The notes beneath the pieces are model-generated. The model saw only the letters and a list, made by a program, of their open reading frames with translations. It was not told where the DNA came from and made no database searches. A program made the translations under genes and the position numbers. 64,000 bases of DNA from Sphaerimonospora sp050942215 (GTDB taxonomy: Bacteria > Actinomycetota > Actinomycetes > Streptosporangiales > Streptosporangiaceae), in the NCBI RefSeq assembly GCF_050942215.1, contig NZ_CP192056.1, positions 4,464,001-4,528,000 of the forward strand, written 5' to 3'. Numbering within the stretch: the stretch's first letter is position 1; each line of letters begins with the position of its first letter. Shown here piece after piece: positions 42,625-51,413 of this stretch.

Positions 42625-43923
42625 TCACTCGTGTTCCGCGGCGGCGGCGACGATCTCGTCCCCGCTGTCGGGCGGCGGTACGCGGCGCACGACGACGGTG
42701 CTGATCCGGTTACGGCGGCCCGCCAGGTTCTCGGCGGTGAGACGCAGCCCGCCGATCGTGGCCTGGGAGCCGGCGATCGGCACGCGGCCCAGCGCGTGGG
42801 CGAGCAGCCCGCCGACGGTGTCCACGTCCTCGGCCTCGATCTCGGCGCCGAACAGCTCGGCCAGCTCGTCGACCGGCAGACGGGCGGTGACCCGCACCAC
42901 GCCGTCGTCGAGCCACTCGACCGGAGGGATCTCCTGATCGTACTCGTCGGTGATCTCCCCGACGATCTCCTCGATCACGTCCTCGATGGTGACGAGCCCG
43001 GCGGTGCCGCCGTACTCGTCGATGACGATGGCGAGGTGGGTCTGCCTGGCCTGCATCTCGCGCAGCAGCTCGTCGATCGGCTTGCTCTCCGGCACGTACG
43101 TCGCCGGACGCATCAGCCCGTCCACCCGTGCGGCCGAGTCCCCGGTGTCCTGCATGCGGCGGACGATGTCCTTGAGGTAGGCGATGCCGACGACGTCGTC
43201 CTCGTTCTCCCCCACCACCGGAATACGGGAGAACCCGCTGCGCAGGGCGAGCGAGAGCGCCTGGCTCAGGGTCTTGCCCCGTTCGATGAAGACCATATCC
43301 GTGCGCGGGACCATGACCTCCCGGACCAGGGTGTCGCCCAGCTCGAAGACCGAGTGGATCATTTCCCGCTCGTCGGGCTCGATGACCCGGCGTTCCTCGG
43401 CCAGGTCGACCAGGTCGCGCAGCTCGGCCTCGGAGGTGAACGGCCCCTCGCGGAAGCCGCGGCCCGGCGTGAGCGCGTTGCCCAGCAGGATCAGCAGCTT
43501 GGGCAGCGGGCCGAAGATCCGGGTCAGGCCGTACACGATGGGCGCGCTCGCCAGCGCGACCGGCTCCGCGTGCTGGCGGCCGAGCGTACGCGGCGAGACG
43601 CCGACGATCACATAGCTCACGATGATCATGACGACGGCCGCAGCCGCATAGGCCTGCCCCTGATCGCCGAGCCAGTCGATGAACAGCAGGGTGGCGATCA
43701 CGGTGGCGATCAGCTCGCAGCTCAGCCGGAGCAGCAGCACCAGGTTGAGGTAGCGGGGCGGGTCGGCGACGATCGCGCGCAGCGGCCGAGCCCCGCGCCG
43801 CCCCTCCTTGAGGAACTCCTCCGCACGCACCCGGGAGATGCGGGACAGCGCGGTCTCGGCACTCGCCAGCAGGCCGCCGATCACGATCAGGATGACGGCA
43901 GACAGCAGCCAGCCGTTGTTCAC
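42625..43923 (-). CDS. CNNM/CorC-type membrane transporter (hemolysin-family, CBS domains)
   Basis: A 432-residue membrane protein: DUF21/CNNM transmembrane domain (about 1-180; LSAVILIVIGGLLASAETAL near the start), a CBS pair (about 195-330; MVPRTDMVFIERGKTLSQAL and QTHLAIVIDEYGGTAGLVT) and a C-terminal CorC/HlyC domain (about 340-420). Related proteins export Mg2+ or Co2+. GTG 43923 overlaps the ybeY stop (GTGA), so they are coupled; an upstream GTG 43947 is less likely. The position beside ybeY and phoH is conserved in bacteria. Confidence 0.9.
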   Translation of the reverse strand: MNNGWLLSAVILIVIGGLLASAETALSRISRVRAEEFLKEGRRGARPLRAIVADPPRYLNLVLLLRLSCELIATVIATLLFIDWLGDQGQAYAAAAVVMIIVSYVIVGVSPRTLGRQHAEPVALASAPIVYGLTRIFGPLPKLLILLGNALTPGRGFREGPFTSEAELRDLVDLAEERRVIEPDEREMIHSVFELGDTLVREVMVPRTDMVFIERGKTLSQALSLALRSGFSRIPVVGENEDDVVGIAYLKDIVRRMQDTGDSAARVDGLMRPATYVPESKPIDELLREMQARQTHLAIVIDEYGGTAGLVTIEDVIEEIVGEITDEYDQEIPPVEWLDDGVVRVTARLPVDELAELFGAEIEAEDVDTVGGLLAHALGRVPIAGSQATIGGLRLTAENLAGRRNRISTVVVRRVPPPDSGDEIVAAAAEHE

Positions 43924-44474
43924 GGCTTCCGCCGCACCTCCCGCCACGATCCGAGCAGCTCATCCTGCAGGCCGAACATCTCGGCGTGCTCCTCGGGCTC
44001 CGCGTGGTCGTAGCCGAGCAGGTGCAGGATGCCGTGCGTGCACAGCAGCTCCAGCTCGTCCTGCGCGGCGTGCCCGGCCTCGGCCGCCTGCCTGGCGGCG
44101 ACCTGCGGGCAGAGCACGACGTCACCGAGCAGAGCCGGGTCCGGCGAGGAGTCCTCGTCCCTGCCGGAGTCGGGCCGCAGCTCGTCCATCGGGAAGGCGA
44201 GCACGTCGGTCGGGCCGGGCTCGCCCATCCACTGCTCGTGCAGCTCGGCCATCGCCGGCTCGTCGATCACCAGGATCGACAGCTCGGCGAGCGGGTTGAC
44301 GCCCATCTTGCCGAGCACGTGGCCGGCCAGCTCCACGAGTGCGGACTCGTCGACCTCCACACCCGACTCGTTGGCCACCTCGATGCTCAAACCGATCTCC
44401 TCGTCCGGTCCGCCCGCGCCCCCGGCCCCCGATTCCACGGTCCCCGGATCCGGGGGCGTCATGCCCTCGATCAC
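43920..44474 (-). CDS. ybeY: Endoribonuclease YbeY (16S rRNA maturation)
   Basis: A 184-residue metalloprotein with the full motif: His147, His151 and His157 in HGILHLLGYDH, and the upstream VLAFPMDE and GDVVLCPQVA blocks. It takes part in 16S rRNA 3'-end maturation and ribosome quality control. About 28 acidic residues precede the usual start (SIEVANESG), so the true start may lie a little downstream, but the ATG at 44474 overlaps the phoH stop (ATGA), which supports it. Confidence 0.93.
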   Translation of the reverse strand: MIEGMTPPDPGTVESGAGGAGGPDEEIGLSIEVANESGVEVDESALVELAGHVLGKMGVNPLAELSILVIDEPAMAELHEQWMGEPGPTDVLAFPMDELRPDSGRDEDSSPDPALLGDVVLCPQVAARQAAEAGHAAQDELELLCTHGILHLLGYDHAEPEEHAEMFGLQDELLGSWREVRRKP

Positions 44475-45493
44475 CGTCTGCCCCGCGGCCGTTTGTTGGC
44501 GATGGTCCGCGGCTCGGAGGCCAGCGCCGCGTCATAGCGTCCGTAGGCGTCGACGATGTCGCTCACCAGCCGGTGCCGGACCACGTCGGCGCTGGTGAGC
44601 CTGCTGAAGTGGATGTCGTCGATGCCCTCGAGGATGTTCTGGACCACCTTCAGCCCACTCTCCTGGCCGCCCGGGAGGTCGATCTGGGTCACGTCGCCGG
44701 TGACGACGATCTTCGAGTTGAAGCCCAGCCGGGTCAGGAACATCTTCATCTGCTCGGGCGAGGTGTTCTGTGCCTCGTCGAGGATGATGAACGCGTCGTT
44801 GAGCGTGCGGCCACGCATGTACGCCAGCGGCGCGACCTCGATCGTGCCGGCGGCCATCAGCCGCGGGATCGACTCGGGATCGATCATGTCGTGCAGTGCG
44901 TCGTAGAGCGGCCGCAGGTACGGATCGATCTTCTCGTAGAGCGTCCCGGGCAGGAAGCCCAGCCGCTCCCCGGCCTCGACGGCGGGGCGGGTCAGGATGA
45001 TCCGGTTGGCCCGCTTGTTCTGCAGTGCCTTCACGGCCTTCGCCATCGCGAGATACGTCTTGCCAGTGCCCGCGGGGCCGATGCCGAAGACGATCGTGTG
45101 CTTGTCGATCGCGTCGACGTACCGCTTCTGGTTGACCGTCTTGGGACGGATCGTCCGGCCGCGCGCGGAGAGGATGTCCAGGGAGAGCACCTCTGCTGGG
45201 CGGTCGGTCGCCATCCGCAGCATGGCAATGCTGCGCTCCACGGCGTCCGGGGTCAGCTCGGCGCCCGAGCCGACCAGCTCGACGAGCTCCTCGAAGAGAC
45301 GGACGACGACGCCGCTCTCCTCCGGGCCGCCGGTAATGGTGATCTCGTTGCCGCGTACGTGGATGTCCGCTTTGACGGACTTCTCGATGACCCGCAGCAG
45401 TTCGTCACGCGAACCGAGGAGGCTGACCATCGACTGCCCCTCGGGAATGACCACCTTGGCCTGGGTCCTGTTGGTTTGCTGTGACTCGGTCAT
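44471..45493 (-). CDS. phoH: PhoH-family ATPase
   Basis: A 340-residue PhoH-like P-loop protein. Walker A is GPAGTGKT (139-146), Walker B is AFIILDEAQN, and an N-terminal KH-like segment (about 40-75) precedes it. The family associates with YbeY and RNA metabolism; the overlapping start/stop with ybeY fits this. It is first gene of the phoH-ybeY-CNNM operon. ATG 45493 begins MTESQQTNRTQAKVVIP. Confidence 0.94.
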   Translation of the reverse strand: MTESQQTNRTQAKVVIPEGQSMVSLLGSRDELLRVIEKSVKADIHVRGNEITITGGPEESGVVVRLFEELVELVGSGAELTPDAVERSIAMLRMATDRPAEVLSLDILSARGRTIRPKTVNQKRYVDAIDKHTIVFGIGPAGTGKTYLAMAKAVKALQNKRANRIILTRPAVEAGERLGFLPGTLYEKIDPYLRPLYDALHDMIDPESIPRLMAAGTIEVAPLAYMRGRTLNDAFIILDEAQNTSPEQMKMFLTRLGFNSKIVVTGDVTQIDLPGGQESGLKVVQNILEGIDDIHFSRLTSADVVRHRLVSDIVDAYGRYDAALASEPRTIANKRPRGRR

Positions 45494-45566
45494 GGGCGGC
45501 CCTACGGCCTGCTCGCCTCCCTAATTCCTTTTCATGCTAGCGCCCCCGGCCGGGCCGCCGGGGGGC

Positions 45567-45911
45567 TCAGCCGGGCGGCCAGGTGAGGCCACGGCCGCCC
45601 AGCACGTGCGCGTGGACGTGGAAGACCGTCTGGCCGGCGCCGGACCCGGTGTTGAACACGATCCGGTACCCCGACTCCGCCACGCCCTCCTGGACGGCCA
45701 CCGCGTGACACGCCTTGAGCACGTCGTCGGCGAGGCCGTCGTCGGCGGCGGCCAGGGCGGCCGCGTTCTCGTAGTGGGACTTCGGTACGACGAGGACGTG
45801 TGTCGGCGCCTGCGGGTTGATGTCGCGGAAGGCCAGTGCGCGTCCGGCCTCCAGCACGATCTCAGCGGGCACCTGCTTGGCCACGATCTTGCAGAACAGA
45901 CAGTCGGTCAC
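45567..45911 (-). CDS. HIT-domain (HINT-type) nucleotide hydrolase
   Basis: A 114-residue HIT protein that likely hydrolyses nucleoside phosphoramidates such as AMP-NH2. The histidine triad is HVHAHV (His98, His100, His102). CLFCKIV at the start supplies a Cys pair of the HINT type. Located just upstream of phoH on the same strand (gap 73 bp), so it may be transcribed with it. Divergent from the ECF sigma factor. Confidence 0.93.
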   Translation of the reverse strand: MTDCLFCKIVAKQVPAEIVLEAGRALAFRDINPQAPTHVLVVPKSHYENAAALAAADDGLADDVLKACHAVAVQEGVAESGYRIVFNTGSGAGQTVFHVHAHVLGGRGLTWPPG

Positions 45912-46030
45912 AGGGCAACATTAGCCGTTGTCGATCCGTGATGACGCTGATGATCCCGCCGGATAACCTGAGGTTGTGCGAGACTGCACAGGAAAAAATC
46001 CCTAGCGTCGGGCGAGGACAGCGCTGGGCC

Positions 46031-46636
46031 ATGCCCCCTAATGACTCGGAAGAACGTAAACCCCCCGGGAATGACGAGCGTCATATCGACGTGACCATTG
46101 AGACCCTCGTGGCCGACCGGTCGCTGGGAGCGGTGCCCGTCGGCTGGGACGCCGACACGGCCGTTACAGCGCTCTACAGCGCCCATTATCGGTCCCTGGT
46201 GCGTCTCGCGGTGCTTCTGGTGCGCGATGTGGCCAGCGCAGAAGAGGTCGTCCAGGACGCGTTCGTCGCCATTCACGGGGCGTGGCGCCGCCTGAGGGAC
46301 ACCGACAAGGCGCTCGCCTACCTGCGCCAGTCGGTCGTCAACCGTTCTCGTTCCGTGCTGCGCCACCGCGCGGTCGTGGAGAAGTACGCCCCCAAGGGCC
46401 TGCCCGACGCCCCCAGCGCGGAGAACGGCGCGATCGGCGAGTTGGAGCGCTCCGCGGTCATCGAGGCACTTCGCCGCCTGCCCACCCGGCAGCGCGAGGC
46501 GCTGGTGCTGCGTTACTACGGTGACCTGTCGGAGGCCGAGATCGCGCACGCGATGGGCATCAGCAAGGGCGCGGTGAAAAGTCACACGTCCCGCGGCATG
46601 GCCGCACTACGGATGGCACTGGAGCAGTTCTCATGA
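46031..46636 (+). CDS. ECF sigma factor, SigE-family type
   Basis: A 201-residue sigma factor with region 2 (LYSAHYRSLVRLAVLLVRDV, AEEVVQDAFVAIHGAWRRL) and region 4 (LRRLPTRQREALVLRYYGDL, SEAEIAHAMGISKGAVKSHT), and no region 3. The Gly-Asp/Asp start (about 1-45) is disordered. ATG 46031 was chosen because the conserved part starts soon after it; AGGA lies about 13 bp upstream. The downstream membrane protein overlaps by ATGA and is the obvious candidate anti-sigma factor. Confidence 0.9.
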   Translation: MPPNDSEERKPPGNDERHIDVTIETLVADRSLGAVPVGWDADTAVTALYSAHYRSLVRLAVLLVRDVASAEEVVQDAFVAIHGAWRRLRDTDKALAYLRQSVVNRSRSVLRHRAVVEKYAPKGLPDAPSAENGAIGELERSAVIEALRRLPTRQREALVLRYYGDLSEAEIAHAMGISKGAVKSHTSRGMAALRMALEQFS

Positions 46637-47349
46637 CCTTCCCGCCCGACGACGAGTACGGCGAGTCGCTGCGCCGTGCCCTGCGCGCGGAGGCGGACTC
46701 GGTCGTACCGTCTCCCGAAGGGCTCGAGATCATCCGCGCCCGGATCGCGAGGCGCGGCGTGCGCAACCTGTTCTGGTGGCGGGTCGGCGCATCCTTCGCG
46801 GGCGCCGTCCTCGTGGCCGGCGCGACCGTGATGATCATCCCGGACCTGCGCACCCAGGTGGTCGAGAGCACCGGCCTGTCTCAGACGACCAGCGTGGACG
46901 ACGGGGAACGCGACACCTCGTCCATGACCCGCCCACCGGCGGCGACGCGGCCCCCGGCCGTGGTCGTCCCCTCGGTCGGCGGAACCCGCATCCATCAGCC
47001 GAGCCCGACCCCGGTGACGTCCACGCCGACTCCGCAGCGGACCTGGCCGAGCCCCAAGCCCTCGCCGTCGAGTCCGAGCCCGTGCCCCTCCCCCGCGCCC
47101 GACGCCGAGCCCCACAGGCCCGGGACGGCCGAGGCGGAGCCCGGAGCCACTCCCCCGGCCGCGTCGTCCTGCCCGCCCGTGCCGACGGCGCAACCACCGG
47201 CGTCCGTACCCGTGCCGACGATCACCACCGCGACGTCGACGCCGCACACGACGCCCTCTCCGCACCGGCCGGCTCCCCCGCGGCACAGCCCCGTGCACAC
47301 CCCCACCCCCACGCCCACACCCACCCCCGACGAGTCGCCGGCCCCCTGA
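46633..47349 (+). CDS. Single-pass membrane protein with Pro-rich extracellular tail, candidate anti-sigma factor
   Basis: A 238-residue protein coupled to the ECF gene by ATGA. Residues 1-50 are cytoplasmic (YGESLRRALRAEADSVV, then LEIIRARIARRGVRN), a single transmembrane helix follows (about 53-72), and the rest is Pro/Thr/Ser-rich with PTPTPTPTP near the end, probably cell-wall-spanning. It has no HxxxCxxC zinc motif of ZAS anti-sigma factors. The assignment as anti-sigma rests on position and topology only. Two Cys pairs in the tail (Cys142, Cys171) could form disulfides. Confidence 0.7.
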   Translation: MTFPPDDEYGESLRRALRAEADSVVPSPEGLEIIRARIARRGVRNLFWWRVGASFAGAVLVAGATVMIIPDLRTQVVESTGLSQTTSVDDGERDTSSMTRPPAATRPPAVVVPSVGGTRIHQPSPTPVTSTPTPQRTWPSPKPSPSSPSPCPSPAPDAEPHRPGTAEAEPGATPPAASSCPPVPTAQPPASVPVPTITTATSTPHTTPSPHRPAPPRHSPVHTPTPTPTPTPDESPAP

Positions 47350-47395
47350 CGCGCCCGGGAATCGCGGGGATCCGCTACGACGGGGTCCGCGGGGG

Positions 47396-48157
47396 TCACC
47401 AGCGGCCGCAGCGGGACAGCAGCACGGCCGCAGCGGCGATCCCCGCCGTCGACGTGCGCAGCACCGTCGGTCCGAGCAGGGCGGGTACGGCTCCCGCCGC
47501 GCGGAACTCGGCGATCTCCGCATCGGTGATGCCGCCCTCGGGGCCGACCACGACGACGATGTCGCGCCGGTCGCGGGCATCGGCGAGATCGCCGGGGACG
47601 GCGAGACCGCTGAGGGGCTCGGCGGCCTCCTCGTGCAGCACGACCGCCAGCGCGGCCGAGGCGATCAGGCCGGCGACGCGTGCCGTGGTGGCCTGCTCGG
47701 TCACCTCGGGCAGATGAAACCGGCGGGACTGCTTGGCGGCCTCGCGGGCCGTGCCGCGCCAGCGGCCGAGCGCCTTGGCGGCCCGGTCGCCCTGCCATCG
47801 GGTCACGCAGCGTGCCGCGGCCCACGGCACGATCACGTCCACGCCCGCCTCGGTCATCATCTCGACCGCGAGCTCACCCCGATCGCCCTTGGGCAGTCCC
47901 TGGACCACGATCAGGCGGGGCCGGGGCGGCTCGACCTCGAACCACCGGAGCACCTCCGCGGTCAGCCGGTCTCTGCCCACGTCCAGGACCACGCACTCGG
48001 CGACCCGGCCGGCCCCGTCGGTGAGGTCGAGCCGCTCGCCGGGGCGCATCCTGCGTACGGCGGCCGCGTGCCGGCCCTCGGGACCGTCGAGGACGACGCG
48101 GTCACCGCCCCCCGCCGGCCGGCCGGCCGCCTCCGACAGGAACACCGGAACGCTCAT
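47396..48157 (-). CDS. rsmE: 16S rRNA (uracil-1498-N3)-methyltransferase
   Basis: A 253-residue SPOUT methyltransferase that methylates U1498 of 16S rRNA. The N-terminal PUA-like part has GPEGRHAAAVRRMRPGERLD; the C-terminal trefoil knot has VVVGPEGGITDAEIAEFRAA and LGPTVLRTSTAGIAAAAVLL. ATG 48157 was taken as start. It lies 29 bp after dnaJ on the same strand, the conserved hrcA-dnaJ-rsmE order. Confidence 0.94.
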   Translation of the reverse strand: MSVPVFLSEAAGRPAGGGDRVVLDGPEGRHAAAVRRMRPGERLDLTDGAGRVAECVVLDVGRDRLTAEVLRWFEVEPPRPRLIVVQGLPKGDRGELAVEMMTEAGVDVIVPWAAARCVTRWQGDRAAKALGRWRGTAREAAKQSRRFHLPEVTEQATTARVAGLIASAALAVVLHEEAAEPLSGLAVPGDLADARDRRDIVVVVGPEGGITDAEIAEFRAAGAVPALLGPTVLRTSTAGIAAAAVLLSRCGRW

Positions 48158-48186
48158 GCGCTCGTGCCTTCGTCTCCGATCGGGGG

Positions 48187-49326
48187 TCAGCGGCCGTTGA
48201 ACGCGTCGCGCAGTCGGGAGAAGAAGCCCTGCTGCCCCGGGGAGAACTTGCCCGGCGGCCGCTCCTCGCCGCGCAGCTTGGCCAGCTCCCGCAGCAGTTC
48301 CTCCTGCTGGGCGTCCAGTTTGAGCGGGGTCTCGACGTTGACGTGGATCAGCAGGTCGCCCCTGCCGGTCTCGTTGAGCCGCTGGACGCCCTTGCCGTAC
48401 AGGGGGATGACCTGTCCGGCCTGGGTGCCGGGCCGTACGTCGATGTCCTGCGGGCCGTCCAGCGTCTCGACGGTGAGCGAGGTGCCGAGCGCGGCGGCCG
48501 TCATCGGGATGTGGACCGTGCAGTGCAGGTCGTCGCCCCGGCGTTCGAAGATCGCATGCGGCCGCTCGGCGATCTCCAGGAAGAGGTCGCCGGGAGGCCC
48601 GCCGCCGGGGCCGATCTCGCCCTCGCCGGCGAGCTGGATGTGGGTGCCGTCCTCGACTCCGGCCGGAATCCTGACCTTGATCGTGCGCCGGGTGCGCACC
48701 CGGCCCTCGCCGGAGCACTCCATGCACGGGTTACGGATCACGCTGCCGTAGCCGCCGCACTGCGGGCACGGGCGGGAGGTCATGACCTGGCCGAGGAACG
48801 AGCGGGTCACCTGGGACACCTCGCCGCGGCCGTGGCACATGTCGCAGGTGTCGGGGTGGGTGCCGGCCGCGGCCCCGGAACCCTGGCAGACGTCGCACAG
48901 CACCGCGGTGTCGACCACGATCTCCCGGGTGGTGCCGAACGCGGCCTCCGCCAGGTCGAGCTCGACCCGGATCGTGGCGTTGCGCCCGCGCCGGGCACGC
49001 GAACGCGGCCCCCTGGACGCGCCGGCCGAACCGAAGAACGCGTCCATGATGTCGCTGAACGGGAAGCCGGCCCCGAAGCCGCCTGCCCCGGCGCCCGCTC
49101 CCCCGCCGAACGGGTCGCCGCCCAGGTCGTACATGCGGCGCTTGTTCGCGTCGGACAGCACCTCGTACGCCTGGGTGATGTCCTTGAACCGCTCCTGGGT
49201 CTGGGGATCGGGGTTGACGTCCGGGTGCAGCTCGCGGGCGAGCCGCCGATACGCCTTCTTGATCTCGTCCGGGCCGGCGTCGCGGCGGACTCCGAGGATC
49301 TCGTAATAGTCCTTTGCCACTGCCAC
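48187..49326 (-). CDS. dnaJ: Chaperone DnaJ (type I, DnaJ2-like)
   Basis: A 379-residue co-chaperone of DnaK. The J domain has HPD at 34-36; a Gly/Phe-rich stretch (about 66-105) follows, then four Cys-x2-Cys-x-Gly-x-Gly zinc modules (CDVCQGSG, CDMCHGRG, CPQCGGYG, CMECSGEG) and the C-terminal substrate domains. The start GTG 49326 directly adjoins the hrcA stop; a second GTG two codons later (giving AKDYYEIL) is equally possible. Being downstream of hrcA rather than dnaK marks it as the second DnaJ of actinomycetes. Confidence 0.95.
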   Translation of the reverse strand: MAVAKDYYEILGVRRDAGPDEIKKAYRRLARELHPDVNPDPQTQERFKDITQAYEVLSDANKRRMYDLGGDPFGGGAGAGAGGFGAGFPFSDIMDAFFGSAGASRGPRSRARRGRNATIRVELDLAEAAFGTTREIVVDTAVLCDVCQGSGAAAGTHPDTCDMCHGRGEVSQVTRSFLGQVMTSRPCPQCGGYGSVIRNPCMECSGEGRVRTRRTIKVRIPAGVEDGTHIQLAGEGEIGPGGGPPGDLFLEIAERPHAIFERRGDDLHCTVHIPMTAAALGTSLTVETLDGPQDIDVRPGTQAGQVIPLYGKGVQRLNETGRGDLLIHVNVETPLKLDAQQEELLRELAKLRGEERPPGKFSPGQQGFFSRLRDAFNGR

Positions 49327-50340
49327 TTACGACCCCGCCAGGATCTGGCCGACGTAGCGCGCAACGGCGCGCACCGCACCCATCGTCACCGGATAGTCCA
49401 TTCGCGTCGGGCCCAGCACTCCGAGCCGGGCCAGTTCCTTGTCGCCCGAACCGTATCCCGCGGCCACGATAGAGGTACCCCGCAGACCGCTGTAGGGATT
49501 TTCCGAACCGATCCGGACCGTGAGTTCCGAAATGCCGCCGGTCTCGCCCAGGAGCCGCATGAGGACCACCTGCTCCTCCAGCGCCTCCAGCACGTCACGC
49601 AGGCCCACGCTGAAGTCGGCTGCGGCGAGGTTGGCGGCCCCGGCGAACACGATCTTCTCTTCGTGCCGTTCGACCAGGGTCTCCAGGAGCACCGACAGGA
49701 TCGTGACGGCCACCTGCCGGTCCTCCGGCGGCAGCCGCTCGGGGAGGTCGGCCACGGTCTCCGGCACCATGGACAGGCCGCAGCCGTCCAGGCAGCTGTT
49801 GAGCACCGCGCGCATGTTCCCGATCCGCTCGTCGGCGACGTCCTCTGGGAGGTCGATCACCCGCTGCTCGACCCGGCCGGTGTTCGTGATCAGCACGAGC
49901 ATGACCCGCCGCTCGGCCAGGGGCACGATCTCCACGTGCCGGATGGACGACCTCGTCAGCGAGGGGTACTGGACCACGGCGACCTGCCGGGTGAGCTGCG
50001 CGAGCAGGCGCACCGTACGCATGACGATCTCGTCGAGATCGACCGCTCCGGCGAGGAACGTCTCGATCGCCCTGCGCTCCGCCACGGACAGCGGTTTGAT
50101 CGACGAGAGCCGGTCGACGAACAGCCGGTAGCCCTTGTCCGTCGGCACCCTTCCCGCGCTCGTGTGCGGCTGACGGATGTACCCCTGCTCCTCCAGCGCC
50201 GCCATGTCGTTGCGGATCGTCGCCGGGGAGACGCCGAGGTTGTGCCTGTCCGCGAGGGCCTTGGAACCCACCGGCTCATTGGTGGACACGTAGTCCTCGA
50301 CGATGGCGCGTAGCACCGCCAGCTTGCGGTCGTCGAGCAA
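49327..50340 (-). CDS. hrcA: Heat-shock repressor HrcA
   Basis: A 337-residue repressor of chaperone genes. The winged helix is N-terminal (DDRKLAVLRAIVEDYVSTNE, LGVSPATIRNDMAALEEQGY), then the GAF-like and dimerisation domains, ending RAVARYVGQILAGS. Start TTG 50340 has GGAGGTGAC about six bases upstream; longer upstream reading would cross the CIRCE operator and is rejected. It is autoregulated through the CIRCE element at 50374-50400. Confidence 0.95.
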   Translation of the reverse strand: MLDDRKLAVLRAIVEDYVSTNEPVGSKALADRHNLGVSPATIRNDMAALEEQGYIRQPHTSAGRVPTDKGYRLFVDRLSSIKPLSVAERRAIETFLAGAVDLDEIVMRTVRLLAQLTRQVAVVQYPSLTRSSIRHVEIVPLAERRVMLVLITNTGRVEQRVIDLPEDVADERIGNMRAVLNSCLDGCGLSMVPETVADLPERLPPEDRQVAVTILSVLLETLVERHEEKIVFAGAANLAAADFSVGLRDVLEALEEQVVLMRLLGETGGISELTVRIGSENPYSGLRGTSIVAAGYGSGDKELARLGVLGPTRMDYPVTMGAVRAVARYVGQILAGS

Positions 50341-50373
50341 TGTGTCACCTCCCTGTGCCTGGAAACACCGACT

Positions 50374-50400
50374 CTGGCACTCTGTGTTCCCGAGTGCCAA
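50374..50400 (-). promoter_or_regulatory. CIRCE operator for HrcA
   Basis: On the minus strand TTGGCACTC-N9-GAGTGCCAG, matching the CIRCE consensus TTAGCACTC-N9-GAGTGCTAA with only A-to-G changes at position 3 and matching changes in the second arm. It lies 34-60 bp upstream of the hrcA start, so HrcA represses its own operon (hrcA-dnaJ-rsmE). Confidence 0.92.
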
Positions 50401-50569
50401 GTGTACGGCCACTGCGACCTGCGGTGCGCTAACGCCCGCGACACAATGGACAACCAACCCTAAGCATGTTAAATGCGAACTTTTTCCGTAATTCTTGGCA
50501 ATCCGTACATTAGCCGCCGCTCCCCGGTGGGCGGCCCCGTCCACCGCCTCGTTTGCTAGCGTTCCCGGC

Positions 50570-51385
50570 ATGTATGGGCGGGACGTGCTCTCCGGTGACT
50601 GGCGACGGCCCAGACGCGGTCAGATCCCGGAGATCGAAGCGGAGCACGACCTCGTGGTCGAAGACGCGGAGGGACGGTTCTGCGGCGCGGTGGTGGCCTG
50701 CGACAAGGAGGCCGTCACGCTGGAGGACCGGTTCGGACGGCGGCGGGTCTTCCCGCTGACGCCCGCCGGGTTCCTCCTCGACGGCGAACCCGTCACATTG
50801 GTACGGCCGGCCGCCGCGCCGAAGGGACCCCGGCGGAGCGCGTCGGGATCGATAGCGGTCGAGGGGCTGCGCGCTCGTGTCGCCAGGGAGAGCCGGATCT
50901 ACGTCGAAGGGGTGCACGACGCCTCCCTGGTGGAGAAGATCTGGGGACACGACCTGCGGGTGGAGGGTGTCGCCGTCGAGTTCCTGGAGGGGATCGACGA
51001 CCTGCCCGGCATCGTCGAGGAGTTCGCCCCCGGGCCCGGGCGGCGACTGGGCGTGCTCGTCGATCACCTCGTGCCGGGCTCGAAGGAGAGCCGGATCGCC
51101 GCCCGCGTGTCGGGCGACCACGTGCTGGTGGTCGGCCATCCGTACGTGGACGTCTGGCAGGCGGTCAAACCGGCCGCGGTCGGCATCCCGGCCTGGCCCG
51201 ACGTGCCGAAGGGCATCCCCTGGAAGGAAGGCGTGATCGCGGCCCTGGGCTGGCGGATGGAGCCCGGGGAGGCATGGCGCCACATCCTCGGCCGGGTCGG
51301 CGAATACACCGACTTGGAGCCCGAGCTCCTCGGCCGCGTCGAGGAGCTGATCGACTTCGTCACCGACCCCACCCCGGATGCCTGA
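50570..51385 (+). CDS. DUF3097-family protein
   Basis: A 271-residue actinobacterial protein of DUF3097. It has an N-terminal beta-rich part (about 1-85), then RIYVEGVHDASLVEKIWGHD and RRLGVLVDHLVPGSKESRIA, which look like a TOPRIM-type Glu/Asp arrangement, so a nucleic-acid-related activity is possible but unproven. TAGCGT lies 7 bp before ATG 50570 and no ribosome site is visible, suggesting a leaderless transcript. It is divergent from hrcA and ends 28 bp before a complete repeat element. Confidence 0.85.
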   Translation: MYGRDVLSGDWRRPRRGQIPEIEAEHDLVVEDAEGRFCGAVVACDKEAVTLEDRFGRRRVFPLTPAGFLLDGEPVTLVRPAAAPKGPRRSASGSIAVEGLRARVARESRIYVEGVHDASLVEKIWGHDLRVEGVAVEFLEGIDDLPGIVEEFAPGPGRRLGVLVDHLVPGSKESRIAARVSGDHVLVVGHPYVDVWQAVKPAAVGIPAWPDVPKGIPWKEGVIAALGWRMEPGEAWRHILGRVGEYTDLEPELLGRVEELIDFVTDPTPDA

Positions 51386-51413
51386 CCCCACCCCCCACCC
51401 CCCACCGCCCACC

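Noticed and set aside
50341..50571. Longer hrcA start upstream of TTG 50340
   Set aside because: The extra codons cross the CIRCE operator and have no family similarity; GGAGGTGAC marks the TTG.
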